Notes: generated by a model from the sequence alone, not told the origin. A stretch of 64,000 bases of DNA from Styela clava (GCF_964204865.1 NC_135252.1:372001-436000); one strand, 5' to 3'; counted from the stretch's first letter, positions 25,101 to 36,950 are shown. Translations and numbers: made by a program.

Positions 25101-25837
25101 ATATAATATTTAAAGAATTGTGAACAACATTTTATATCGGAGTATATAAGCAGATGGCAGCTTTTAGCAATATACAGTTAATGAATAAGTTGCCATATAT
25201 GCTGCAAACAATATTTTAGCAGTTAGCATTTTCACTGCGTTAGAATAAAATCACAAGATATGAATGGGTTTGCATATTTTTTTCTAGGATGACTTTGAAA
25301 GTGACGATGATGATTCATGCAAATCATCTGTAAGTATTTCAATTTGTAAGCCATACCCAGATTATTGTGCTATTGTGTCATGTTTTTAACGCGAACTTTT
25401 TTGCCGATTTTACATAACAATAAACCTAATTTCAATGTTTTCAGTCCGAGAAAGATCAGAAAATGGACGACAAATACTACGAAGCTTTATACGAAGTAAT
25501 TATTTGTTTATAACTTTCCATCGGTAGGATATAGTGAGGTGAAGATTTATGAAAAAAATGAAATTAGACAATGATTTATTTTCAGTGTGTCTTTCGTTTC
25601 AGAAGCGTATAATCCAAATGTATTAGAGTTATAAGTGAGTAGCTTATTCACAAAATTATTGTTAGTCTGATAATTTTAGCGATATTACAAAATTGAGGTA
25701 AAATTGGAATCACTTCAAACATTACTAGAGCTCATATCCCATATATATAAAAGCCTAATAGGATAAATATATTATGTTTGTGTCTATCTACACAGGATGA
25801 TTTTGAGAGTGACGATAGTGTTTCTACTAAATCATAA
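19141..25837 (+). CDS. Unrecognised acidic protein, about 21 exons, 519 aa
   Basis: Exons: 19141-19173, 20039-20152, 20292-20312, 20463-20531, 20892-20906, 20996-21066, 21251-21355, 21547-21707, 22010-22164, 22269-22464, 22599-22726, 23137-23169, 23272-23325, 23532-23582, 23850-23885, 24189-24257, 24609-24671, 24797-24847, 25288-25329, 25445-25495 and 25796-25837. All have GT-AG borders; the phase is consistent throughout and the sum is 1,560 nt including TAA. An AATAAA follows at 26,055. I do not recognise the protein. Its N-terminal part is polar. The middle exons have a Ser/Pro-rich stretch (LFPPPVIPDVTLP), then a predicted helix or coiled coil (MKFMKQLEDQKKLLMRGLES and onward). The C-terminal third is very acidic and built from repeated phase-0 mini-exons of 17 residues ending in YE, each followed by a 12-14 residue exon starting D(D/E). 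The first exon and the 15-nt fifth exon are the weakest. Retained splice signals and frame argue for a functional host gene. Confidence 0.72.
23532..25837 (+). repeat. Tandemly duplicated mini-exon pairs
   Basis: Three pairs within the gene: 23532-23582 + 23850-23885, 24797-24847 + 25288-25329 and 25445-25495 + 25796-25837. First members are each 51 nt and encode related peptides (TKEDQEMDVKYDESYYE; SEKDQKMDDKYYEALYE; more distant AEVVSKLDDHNYEADYE). Second members encode DESHDEDLRKSL, DDFESDDDDSCKSS and DDFESDDSVSTKS. All are phase 0, so whole pairs can be added or lost without shifting frame. Confidence 0.85.
24335..24600. repeat. Possible hAT end fragment in an intron
   Basis: gcaatggttttcaacctt at about 24,339-24,356 is a degenerate match to the common hAT terminus cagtggttctcaacc. 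The other end was not found. Confidence 0.25.
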
Positions 25838-26779
25838 GGTGGGTATTTTGCTTAAGATAAGATTACATCGTATCACAAATTTCACTATATTATGCTTTAG
25901 ATAATTCAGTGAAATCAAATGACCAGCAATCAAAACAACACAGAGGAAGATTTGAAATACAGAATTATATCACACCTTGGTCCTTCAAAACAGTATTACG
26001 AATAGTTCACCAATATCCTAATACTTAATTCATTTTTTTTGCATTGTCGATATTAATAAATTTCATATTTTTGTTCAATGCAATATATTAAATGAAATAA
26101 TAAGTAAAAGAGTTTTATACGTTTGGTGGTTGTGCAAAAAATCGCTGAATATACCAAGCAGTAAAGAATAATTTTGAGGCGAATTTGCAATGAAAAATTG
26201 GTTTACCATAAATACAATATATAATTGTTAGTAAATTATTGCTTTGTTAAGGCCAAAGAAACGATCGATGCAGAACTCAGGCGATTTTAGAGCACCTGGA
26301 TCAATTTGTCATGACCCGGAATAGGTTCGCAAGCATTTCTAAGACGGAGAATTTATGTTTGACGGTTCGGTTCAAAACGATCTGACTTCAATATAAAAAA
26401 AAAGTTGCCACGGAAACTTTGAGAAATTTTGTTCTATAGAGTTTTCTGGCGTTTAGTGAGAGAGATACAGACGCTCTTGGAGATTGGGAAACATCGCAAA
26501 TCTTAACACAGCCAAGGCCACACTGTTGAGTGGGATGAAGATTTGATTCATAGATTGCAAATTAATTTTACGCTATTAAACATACTCGCTAATTAATATT
26601 AGAAACAATCGTAACTGAAACAATTTGGCGTCATCGAAATTATAGGTTCATGGATAAAAGATTAGACCAATCTCAACCGCTTCCCTACTTCGATCGCAAA
26701 GCTTGAACCTACCTACCTATGTACTAATTTACTATGTTATGTTCTTCCTTCATATACACATTATATACTCTAGACTAGA
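25838..26779. other. 3' flank, non-coding
   Basis: Contains the polyadenylation signal of the upstream gene (26,055-26,060). No other gene recognised. Confidence 0.4.
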
Positions 26780-26787
26780 GTCTAGAG

Positions 26788-27561
26788 CAGTGCTCCGCAA
26801 CCGGTGTGCCGCGGTGCACCGGTGTGCCGCGAGACGATGCCGGGTGTGCCGCACAGGAATGGCAACTTTTCTCTTCATTTCACAATTTTTTTTATCCCTT
26901 GGTAATTTTACGTTAGTCTACAACTCTACTCTACTAACGTAAATTTAACCTGCTTTTACGTTAGCTTGAGCGACACCAATTCAAATTTCTGACCCCCCAC
27001 TGTGCATTTGTGACGTAACAAGGAGTAGACCTATATGTAAAGCAGATATATTGTAAAGCCCATTGTCGATACGACTGGATCCGAAATCCTTTCTCAACTA
27101 GTGCTGAAATGTCAACGAAAGAATTACCCCTGCGTATTCGAAAAAAATTCTTTGAAGTAAGAAATAGCAGAACGCTAAGACTGAAATTCAGCGAAATTCC
27201 ACTTGATGTGTTTTGGATTTTAATTAAAGAAGAATATAGGCACATTTCCATGCAGCTATTGAAATATTGCTCCAGTTTTGCACAACTTATATGTGCGAAC
27301 AAGGCTTTTCCTCTTCATTACTGATCAAAAACGATAAACGATCGTGCATAAAAGATGTTGAAGGCGAATTTCGAGTTGCTCTTTCACGTATTGGTCCTAA
27401 TATAGAGCGATTGATTGTGCTAATTAAAACAACCACAAATCTCTCATTGAAATATGAACATAAAGTAAAGTTACACTTTTTTTTTCGTTTGTTGTGGTGT
27501 GCCGTCGAATTTGGCAAGATATATAAGTGTGCCGCATGTTAAAAAAGGTTGCGGAGCACTG
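26788..27561 (+). mobile_element. hAT element A with transposase C-terminal remnant
   Basis: Perfect 15-bp terminal inverted repeats cagtgctccgcaacc and ggttgcggagcactg bound 774 bp. They are flanked by an exact 8-bp duplication gtctagag at 26,780-26,787 and 27,562-27,569. Inside, + strand frames (27,109-27,324 and 27,267-27,542, overlapping and shifted) read LDVFWILIKEEYRHIS, FCTTYMCEQGFSS and LRIGPN-like segments, the C-terminal dimerisation part of hAT transposases of the ZBED5/FAM200 kind (established family pattern L-x-x-FxxxYLCExGFS). The N-terminal BED finger and catalytic domain are missing, so it is non-autonomous. Confidence 0.92.
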
Positions 27562-27569
27562 GTCTAGAG

Positions 27570-27905
27570 CACTACTATTTCCAAATTTATACAACTTCAT
27601 CGCCCACCGACACTACAAAAAAAATATAAAGTTAGAAACGAATATATTACAGATTAAATAAACAAGGAGACAAATCATAGTTCATAGTTTTTTTTAATGA
27701 GATGGATGAGCTTGGTGGTCTTCGGCGAGTTTTTTAATATTTGGTGACATTTTCGTCAGGTACAATCTCAAATCACCCCGTTTACTAATGGAAAGGCGAT
27801 TTCGTTGTTTTGATAGCCATGGCGTCACGACTGAAAACCCCATTTCCACCATATAAGAAATCGGAAATCTAAGAATCCAGGGCTCTACCACTTTGGGAAT
27901 CACTG
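27570..27905 (-). mobile_element. hAT element B with transposase remnant
   Basis: The right end gggaatcactg is followed by gtctagag (27,906-27,913) and the left end cactactatttccaaat is preceded by gtctagag (27,562-27,569). The minus-strand frame 27,903-27,694 reads YMVEMGFSVVTPWLSKQRNR, then LRLYLTKMSPNIKKLAEDHQ and AHPSH, the extreme C terminus of a ZBED/FAM200-type hAT transposase. This frame abuts the terminus, so almost the entire element is internally deleted. The left terminus is degenerate. Confidence 0.75.
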
Positions 27906-27913
27906 GTCTAGAG

Positions 27914-29340
27914 TGAACCTGCTATACAGTGAACCCATCTATCTACTTACATTTTTACCTCGAAATATTTGTGTTCTACATATTTTTTAATAGAAAATAA
28001 AGACTCGACACAGAGATGAAAAAAACACAGCTGTTAACTATATTTATAAAGAGCAAGCGCAAGGGATGCAATATTCCGGGAAACTGACAAGCAATTATGT
28101 AAAAAAATATATATCTGGCAAAATTAATATGTGGCACTAAAAACTAACATATCCGCTGTAGAACCTGATAAACTTCTATTCCTAAAATAATATCATTCCA
28201 CCAAACTGTTAAATTTTGGCTCAAGAGTTATATAAACGATAAAAAGTAATTTTTATACCTACCTCTGTTTATCGAGAGCTGTGGCCATTTTACCGGGAAT
28301 ACCAAAATCCTATTCATCCAGTTGACTTGGCGGCGCTTTCTATTTGGAAATTCATACAAGAGACATGTTCACACTCACAAAAATTCATGCTCACCAAGGT
28401 CAAAAAGGAATGGAAGTTTTGCATTTAAAATTCAGTGTTTTGCTTCCGCCATGAAACCAAAGTAGTTTACATGATAGATAAGATAAGCATGAATAAAATT
28501 GCACCTGCATCTGGCTCATATTTGACACTATCTTGATATCTCGGAAGATAATGACAAAAAACGGCCATATTCTTTATACAATTTTACCATTCCATTAAGT
28601 TCAAGATATATAGGCAGGATTTGACTTTATTCTCTTTATATAAAGTTCAAACTGGCCTTGGCTTTCGAATGACAAAAGCAGCTAGAAATTTGTCGTATTC
28701 CAATATACCGCCAATTTTGATGGAGCACAAATGAAGTAGGTATGTGAAATGTTTGTATTATTGCGCTGTTTTTTATTTCCCGTTCCGGGTCATATAGACA
28801 GTTGGATCACAGTTCAGAAATTTATCAATCAATATCGACATTACGCAAATACACGCGGTGTCCGGAAAAGTGAGCGATGGTTGATGCGATTGGGGTAATA
28901 ATGTATTTATGTTACCCGATGTGTTACAACTTCTAATATTTTTTCTTGTGTTTCTCCATTATTTTTTTTATTCTAAATAGGGTTTATAAAACAGGCGTAT
29001 GAAATCATGAAAACCAAGCAGTTGGACAGGAATTAACTGGTGGAAGTAACAGTCTACAATATTCAAATATAAAAACAGTTGATCATTGAGTTGATCATTG
29101 ATCAGTAACCAAGTCAATCCAAGTTTGTTACAAAAAGCGCACTTTACAAAAAACCTGGCCAAATAATTGGTCCAAATTATACACGCTTTAGCGCCATTTA
29201 CATAGTAAGATATGTTTATTACCAGTAAGAGGAAGTGAGCTAGAATCAATCTCCCCCGCAGTGAAATAACGTCACTAACGTTGCTCCGTTTTGATAAGCG
29301 TTTACAGAATATCATGCAGTCATATCAGCAGCACGTTCAT
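27914..29340. other. Non-coding stretch
   Basis: No gene established. On the minus strand an ATG-initiated 9-codon stretch ending at a gtaggt donor lies at about 28,262-28,290 and could be an isolated first exon, but no continuation was found. A short ggtgtccggaaaagtg piece near 28,857 resembles a mariner terminus. Confidence 0.3.
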
Positions 29341-31409
29341 ATGATGGCGACGAAGATATACTTAAGTATAATATGTGCAATATTTATTTTCCTCGTCGGA
29401 CAGTGTAAACCGGCAATCTGGCGTGAGTAAACCTAAATTTATTTTATTTGCCTGAAAATGACCACGGATTTGTATATATAAATATTTAAAATATATATTT
29501 ATTATTTGTTATTACCTTTCAAGTGATATACCATTTCTACTCTCCATTGATTGTACCCAACGTACAATTCTGTATCATAATATCAACAAATAAGTTATTG
29601 TGGTGTAAATGAGGCGTACTGCCTTTAATGAGGCGTTGGGTAATCTTCAGCTTGGGGCAAAAGCTTGTGGTGCCCGAATTTTTTTGCCTAATATCTTGCC
29701 AAATTTATTGTTTAGGATAAGATTTTCATATTCAACCAGGAGACAAGCAAAAGCCGATAAGACAGCTTAATTATATGGCTAACCACGGCTTATAAAATAA
29801 TAAAATGTGAAATAATAACGCCGTTCAAAAAGAAGCTTAGGACAAGCATTCACTTATAGGCTACAAATAAAATGGACATAATTCTTGCAGTTAGAGGTAG
29901 CCAGGAAATTTTTATACGCTAAATGAGTTCGTTAAAATATAGATGGTAACTAATATTCAAATGCCCAATAACTATATTTTTCAGAGAGTGTCGGAGAGAA
30001 TAAATGCTACACAGCCTATGCAACGCAAGTTATGAGATTTTTGATTGCTTCACAATGTAACAACCTAGGGTGGAACCTGCTGTCCCAAACGATATACAAA
30101 GCAACAACTATATTCTTGAGGTTGTCAGTACTTTTCTTAACCTAACAAATTGTCAACCAGGCGGAAACACTACTGATAATTGCTATGTTTGGCTAGAACT
30201 AATCATTTTTTATGGAACTCTGAAAAGAGATGATAATTCTCAAGCTGAATTTTCAAATTGGGAATATGGATATCCATCTAAAGAAAAATATGCTTATGTT
30301 TCAATGAATATTCTCAATGGAAAGTGGATAGATGTAGAATTTAACGACCCAAGACATTATGGAGTCGTACTGGAAAACTATGGTATGAACGTCAGTCCTA
30401 ATAACAAATTTTCATAATAACGTTTTAATAAAGTATTTTCTGCGCAATGAAGCTGACAGAATCATATATCTTGTATAAAAAACAAATGCAATAATATAAG
30501 ATTGGGGGAGGTGCGTCACTCATTAATTAGTAGCGTTAAACAAAAAAATCAAAATGAATATGATATAAAGAATAGTACGAGAATGCGAAACAGATTCCGA
30601 TCGACTGATTATTAGCTAAATGATTGATAAATATTTATAAAATTTTCAGAGTGCAAAATGTTACCGGGTTCCGGATACGACATGGTAAACGATGGGGATG
30701 ATGATTTAAAAATGGCCTTTATATGTGTAGGAGCGGCAATGTTCCTAATATGCGTTATAGAATTTTACTATATAATAATGTTAAAAAGGTGGGTATAGAT
30801 CGATTTTCAGGATTTTTCGACTATTCATTGTTTAAACTTTTACGGCTAAAAGAAAGTTAAGCACTTTTCCACATAAAAAGTGGTTTGTGAAGTGAAGCGA
30901 ACGAAAAATTGCAATATCAAACATTAGAGCAAAATAGCATGGCCGTTACACGTAAGGGCTCTGTAGCTCAGTATAACTTCCAATAACATCGGTTAACACT
31001 AATTTTTCTCATGCCTAGTAGTTTACCATTTGTTTTAAATGTGACTACGGATTAGGTATAATAGTTCTATGATAAGTTAATGTATTTTACTCACAGCTGC
31101 TTTCCTACTTGCTTCATTATACTCATATCCATTTTCCACAACACCGGGGTCTTTTTTGGTAATTACCAACGCATGTTTAGACGCGTATCTAAAATAGTGC
31201 AGCCACGCATATTTCGGATTAATATTTCAGCATATATTAAACAAATTTCGATAAAGGTTTTTCAAGTATGTTGCAAAGAAGTGTATTTATATGAGGTAAA
31301 ACTAAGATTTGGATCGTAATTCAGGAAACATCGGAAGACTAACTCAAGAAATGAAGTTTCACATCGGACACAGCGGCAATCAAGCTTGGAAAAAAAAATT
31401 TTTATATAG
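29341..31409 (+). CDS. Predicted single-pass (type I) membrane protein, 4 exons
   Basis: Exons 29341-29422, 29985-30382, 30650-30788 and 31325-31409; borders after the first are gtgagt, gtatga and gtgggt with AG acceptors. Exon 1 encodes a signal peptide (IYLSIICAIFIFLVGQCKPA, probable cleavage after GQC). Exon 2 encodes an extracellular region with several cysteines and N-glycosylation sites (NLTNC, NTTDN). Exon 3 has an acidic juxtamembrane stretch (DMVNDGDDDLK) and a transmembrane helix (FICVGAAMFLICVIEFYYII). Exon 4 encodes a basic Ser/Arg tail with TAG. The phases of exons 2-4 agree. Within exon 2 the frame entering at 29,985 and the long frame from about 30,061 differ by one base, so there is a frameshift, sequencing error or unrecognised border at 30,030-30,070. 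AATAAA follows near 31,475. I recognise no family. Confidence 0.65.
29733..29797 (-). repeat. SINE fragment
   Basis: The stretch agccgataagacagctta...atggctaaccacggct matches the body of the SINE inserted in the BEL 5' LTR (50,177-50,214). It is in an intron of the membrane-protein gene. Confidence 0.7.
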
Positions 31410-32605
31410 CATGGTAAGAACAAAAATAAATATTACACTTTAAATTTCAAAATGGCGTTATTCATTTTGTTGTCAATAAAAGAATTTCACATCTTGTTGC
31501 CGGTGTTGTAAGTACCATTGACCTGACATTGAAATAAGAAATCAAACATGTTTTCTAAACATGATTCCAAGTCAAAAACTGTACGACAGATCACATACGC
31601 TATCATAGATGTTGTTCCACTCAATATATTTAAATTATTCAATTTTCATGCTTATGATGTGAAATAATATTTTGGGTCTGTCCCGGAAATACGCTTTGCG
31701 GATGGTTTTTATCGAAATTATGGATCGCTATAACAACCATGCTGGATATGAGCTCGATCGCTCTGACAGACCACATATTCACTCACTAATATACCAGTAA
31801 ACCTATTCATTTCCTATATGAACCGATTTATTTCTAGCGCGATTGCTTCCGCATTCTTTTGTCTCGTCATTTGATCATTACGTCCAATGACCTTTTCATC
31901 CCATTTGTGAAAATGAAGCTCCATATAACTGACAGGTTGAATTGATGAAATACAATGAAGATGAACTTTGACTGAGCCAAAGTGTTTTGGAGACAAAAAT
32001 AAAAGTGATTGGGTGCTTGTAATGTTATTCAAACCGAACTTTGTAAAGCACGCTATTTGATGAATCTGACCGAAAATGGGGCAAAATTCTGTATTGATTA
32101 TTACTGGCCTTAAGATATACCTTACCGTTGATAATCGAATGAATATTTTTTCATTTGAAAATGGAAGTCTCAGCTTTTTTCAAACATATGTCTGAATATT
32201 TTTAAGCAGAAACAAAAAATAAAATATGGACAAACGCGCTAAATTTCATTTCTGCTGAAATCATGATTTGATGCGGTTGTTCAGTGGCCTGCTCAGTATA
32301 CCATTTTACATAGACCTACCACAAAATATGTTACGGAAATAAAGCAATTCAGCCATAGTCTTATTGGTACTCATCAGTATGCATGTGCGTAGATATTATC
32401 ACAGACTCTTTCATTTACTGTGTTTCCCTGGCTTCGTATAATTTCGTCATCTTGGGCCTGAAAATGACACAATATGATGATATGGGCAACTGTATGAAAA
32501 TTTGGCAATTTTAACAATTCTCAATGGATCGTTAGAATAACAAGCATGTCATACTGAACAGAGATGTTACGATATTATAACCTCGGAAATGCCATGTATT
32601 TAAGC
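31410..32605. other. Non-coding stretch
   Basis: 3' flank of the membrane-protein gene; nothing else recognised. Confidence 0.35.
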
Positions 32606-33420
32606 CAGTGGTCGGCAACCTTTCTTAAGTGACGGACCGGTAAAGCCTGACCAAAATTTTGGCGGACCACCATTATACAACCGAACTAAGCTTATGTAAT
32701 AAAGTTTACGCGTTAGAAAATTTTAGTTGACAATATATTCCAAAACAAAGGTGATGCTATTTGATGCGAGATCTGAGTTTGTTTGCAGAATATTAACTGT
32801 TACCAATTCGGAGACATGGTCGACAGTGATACACGAAACGGTTTCTTACGTCCAGCCTACTTCGGTATTTCGTTTTTCTAGTTAATAATGAAAACCCAAC
32901 CTCACATAAAGAAAAAAGTAACAACGCGTGTGTTATTTTTCAATTCATAATCATTTGAAATTTCAATCAACTGCTCTATATAAGACAATCCCGACAAGTT
33001 TCGAGGGCTTCATTGCCTCATTTGAGAGCTTAGTATATATATATATATACGACAAAGATACGCAAACTAGCTGACTGGACAAATTTCATTGCATTGGCTT
33101 ACGGCTATAAATTCATATAACAAATACAATTTACTGTACTTGCAATTGAAAGTTTTCTTCTTCGGATGATGTTCCCGGTATATCTACACTCTCAGTTTCG
33201 TTAGATATTGGTGCGCAAGATTCAAGAACTGCATTTTTGATGTTTGCTTAGCCATAACTAATTTTTTTTATTACAAGTTGTGCTAACTTGTTGATTTGTG
33301 TTGTTAAGATTATAGAGATGTTATTATGGCCTTGTCCGTTTTGTGTCACTTTTCTGAGGATCGGTAGTAACCTTTCCGTGGACCGGCGATGGGCCGTGGA
33401 CCGCTGGTTGTCGATCACTG
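32606..33420. mobile_element. hAT element, 815 bp, non-autonomous
   Basis: Left end cagtggtcggcaacc and right end ggttgtcgatcactg are inverted repeats with a few mismatches. Subterminal ggaccggtaaag / cgtggaccggcgat motifs lie on both sides, as in many hAT families. No transposase frame. Flanks do not show a clean octamer duplication. Confidence 0.8.
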
Positions 33421-34534
33421 TCCTATAAGCTATCGCCTTGGCTCAGGACAGAGATTGCGAAAAAAGACTGGCGGACAAGTGAAATTAAGTATCCTATCAC
33501 GCCCTAAAAGTGTTAACATTAAGTAAAATAAAACGGAATAGTTTTGAGTGAAGTATTAGATCCAAGGATGGTCCGAATGAATTTAAAAAAAAAATTTGTA
33601 CCCTGCAGCGATTTTTCCCGTCTGTAATTATTGCAAATTTGTAATCGATTGGTTGGTTCATTAGTTGCGGACAAAAGCGTACTTCCCAACAATAGCTATA
33701 ACAATTTAGCAAAATAATCCGAACTTCATATCCATTTATGCGTGTTCTCGAATAATTGTAAGTATGATATCGATGATTGCGCTGAGATATCATCGTTACA
33801 ATAAAATGGGATCCCGCGTGCCTTTAACTCTATTAAACGCTTTCAATCTAGCACGGGTAAAATATGTGAATAATATTCAGCGAAATTTATGCTCTTTTAT
33901 AATAGAAGAACAATTTCTGAATTCTACCACCTGCGTTGAAATGACTTTGCACATGTTAAAATTTCCTCTGCATCACATGATTATTTTTCTCATCACTGGC
34001 TTACATTGTAGGAAATATCATCTCAGTGAATTCGTATAAAAAATCTCACACTTAATATAACGGTAATAAATATATGATATAGAACATAAACATGGAACAT
34101 CATCATAATAGAAGAACAATGATAATAGAAGAACAATGAAATAAAAATAAAATCGTGACAGACTACAATGTTCTTAGTCTTTTGTCCGGGTTTGTTGCGC
34201 TTGAATCCGTGGACGCATATCTTTTGACTCCGGAGCGGATGAAAGTTGGGCTTGACAACAATTCAGATTGTCGTATGACAGTTGAAAAAGTTGAAAATCT
34301 TTTTCTCAAAGGTGGGGTGGGTGGTGAGCTAGATACCGATCTTTTTTCATTCTTTTTCTGAAATGTTAGATCAAAATATAAGTACCATGTCTGAACTAGA
34401 ATTGTGTATCGGGATAAAAATATTCAACTAAATAAACCTTAACTATCCATCCTATAACTTGGTATATGGAAAAATTAACAGGTTTGGCTTAGAAGACATA
34501 AAATAGGAAATAAGTACTACGGCGAGTTATTATA
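33421..34534. other. Non-coding stretch 3' of the DEP gene
   Basis: No gene recognised. A small direct repeat (aatagaagaacaatga) occurs twice near 34,107-34,139. Confidence 0.4.
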
Positions 34535-34621
34535 TTTATTATATGCGTTTATAAATCCCCCTCTCTGATATCACTCAGTTATATCGTGATAGTTTAGTAT
34601 ATTCTAGTTCATAGAAATATT

Positions 34622-35456
34622 TCATCTTTTTTTTACCTTCGAAACCCCGTGGGTTTTGTGAGGACTTGGTATATCTTTAAGAAACAATAAAATTGGTTTG
34701 AGCCTCGGTGTATTTCCTTGTGGAGAACGTAATGTTGATCGAATAGTGCGGTTTCCGCTACGGGGGTCAGAGTATTTTAAGTCTGCCATTCTAATAAGAC
34801 ACTTTTCGTTGAGTGTATTCGATTTCATGCCATAAGAAAATCTAAAAACAAAGACAATTAAAATTAGTGAAAGATATTTTTCTCACACGAAGGAATTGTG
34901 AATTATTTGCAGGATGGTTACAGTTTGAAAAAAGAAAAAAAAAATTACCTGTACCATTTGCTTGAAGCTGTGAATGTTTCTCCGAGCCATTTTCCATAAA
35001 CATCTTCTGTGATGTGATTATCCAGAAACTTTTGTAGCAGTTTCACCGTCTGTAATACAAAACATTCAATCATACAAAATACTAATTTGAAGAACCCATT
35101 GCTCACAACTTTATAGTCTATAATCTATATAGTCCATGAAAAATTAAAAAATATGAACAACTAATTATTACCTTTTGTCTTGTAACGTTTTCTGTTAAAC
35201 TTTCACAATGAACTAACAACTTAAACATTACATTCTTCGCCTCACTACCGGTAAAACACTTTTCAAACTTTCGTAGATGTTGTCGGTGAGTTTTACAGTG
35301 TATAGCTTGCTTAAACGACAGTATGAGTTTGTTCCAAATATTAGTTGCTTTGTATTTCTGCTCATTTTTCTGTTGTTCGCTATTATTTGATACCTTTGCG
35401 AAATCACGTTGAAGTCCCATTTTCGCCTGTGCTGTGTCGATGTGTTGCAAATGCAC
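34622..35456 (-). CDS. DEP-domain protein (DEPDC4/DEPDC7-like), 201 aa
   Basis: Three minus-strand exons, 35456-35172, 35049-34949 and 34841-34622. Joined they give 606 nt including TAA with all phases matching. The DEP fold starts at about residue 40 (ATNIWNKLILSFKQAI) and continues with HRQHLRKFEKCFTGSEAKNV, VTRQKTVKLLQKFLDNHITE and KWYR. The C-F-T-G-S-E motif and the L-L-Q-K-L-x-D-x-x segment are hallmarks of DEPDC4/DEPDC7-type DEP domains. The third exon (LKYSDPRSGNRTIRSTLRS) is basic and not recognised. Family members DEPDC7/4 are longer (roughly 300-500 aa), so this is a short form or has lost 3' exons. A polyadenylation signal (AATAAA on the minus strand, 34,535-34,540) lies about 85 nt past the stop. 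DEP domains commonly act in membrane targeting or signalling; the role here is unknown. Confidence 0.8.
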
Positions 35457-36950
35457 ACTGTTACTTTCAATGATTTATTTGCTCGTGTTATATAATATAT
35501 GTTAAACTTTTTCTTATTTTATAATAGCAGCTTCCCAAATGCGTCAAATCCGCAAATCATGCTGCTTCTTCCTCCACTATCTGTATCTGTATCTTAGTGA
35601 TAAGGTCAACAATGATTAATTGATAGTAATAGTATTCACAGCATAGTGGATAAGCAACTTCCGATAAAGATAAGACAATCGTAAGTTGATAATAGAAACT
35701 ATCATTTTATCGAAATTGTATCAATTACGTTCATGGCATTAATTACAGTAAATAACGGGATTTTCATATTTGTTCTACAGGTGGGAAAAATATCAACTTA
35801 TTATGCTAATCATATGATGAACCAATGACTTGAACAAGTCCCAGTCCAAGGACTGCATAAGAATAATTATTATTTACAACGGTTAGAGTTCCATATATGC
35901 TCATTAATATATTAGAACAAAATTAGAACAGTTTTAGCATATTGGCTACATGTCAACTCAGCAGAAAGTCGCCCTTTCGTTACAATATACAGATTTAATA
36001 TATCAATGTGTCGACTTGTATTTGCGGATGATGCAAAACTCGCAACTGTAAAACTGACTATACATATAAGATAGCAATATGTGGACGCAAAGGCCGCGGA
36101 TGTATCTGAACGTTCACGCCCGAGCTGTCTAGCTAGACAAAAAAGTGTGCCCGTGAACTAAACAAAAAGAAAAAAAATTCTGATGATTTGGAAATATCGG
36201 TTCCCATGATAATCAGAGGAAATTTGAAAATAAATAATATAAAGGTGATAGCACGACAGTACGCCTCACTATCTTTAACTACTGAAAATGTGAAATCAGT
36301 TGGTCCATAAGTTGCGACGAATTTTTTTTTTTCACAACTCAATAACAACAACAAGAATTTAGCCTAACCTTCCCATGAGAACTCTCTCGGGCCCACTTCA
36401 GTATCGGCACAAATATTTTTTAATATCCCATTACCCGACTGCTCAGAATTCAATAACTGTAAACCCGAGGTTCCCAGAATTTTTAAATTCGCGACTCGTT
36501 CATTTTCTTATTACACGTGCCCATTTATTGGGTGGAAAATTTGACTTTATTCACATTGAACTGTCACAAAAAAGAGTTTTTTATATTTACCTAAAATAAA
36601 CAAACGATAATACACGACGGAATGTTCACAAACCGCCGTCATGCCTCTTTCAAGGTCATTCTCAACAAATTCAATCATTCCAGGATTATAGGAAATCGAG
36701 TGAAATACAGGAAATTGAATGAGTTTTTAGGTTATAAAAATGTTATACAACAGCCGAAGCAAGTGTTTGTATATCTTTATTGTAGTTAAAGACAGGTTGT
36801 TGGACCAAGCTGTGTATGAACACCGCTGGTTATCAAATTAGATTTTTCATAGGCTTATATACACTTTGTGAACGGTAATTTCCGCCCTACGGGATAATTT
36901 GACCTGGATACGTTTATGAAAGATTATTATTATTAATTCTTGATTCGAAT
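35457..36950. other. Non-coding stretch upstream of the DEP gene
   Basis: Contains the DEP gene's presumptive promoter. At 36,943-36,976 the motif gattcgaatattcgatttga...tgcccagcccta is the right end of a MITE of the tagggctgggca / attcgaat type; its left end was not found. Confidence 0.4.

Noticed and set aside
28262-28290. Possible first exon ATGGCCACAGCTCTCGATAA on the minus strand
   Set aside because: Good ATG context and donor, but no following exon could be found in phase.
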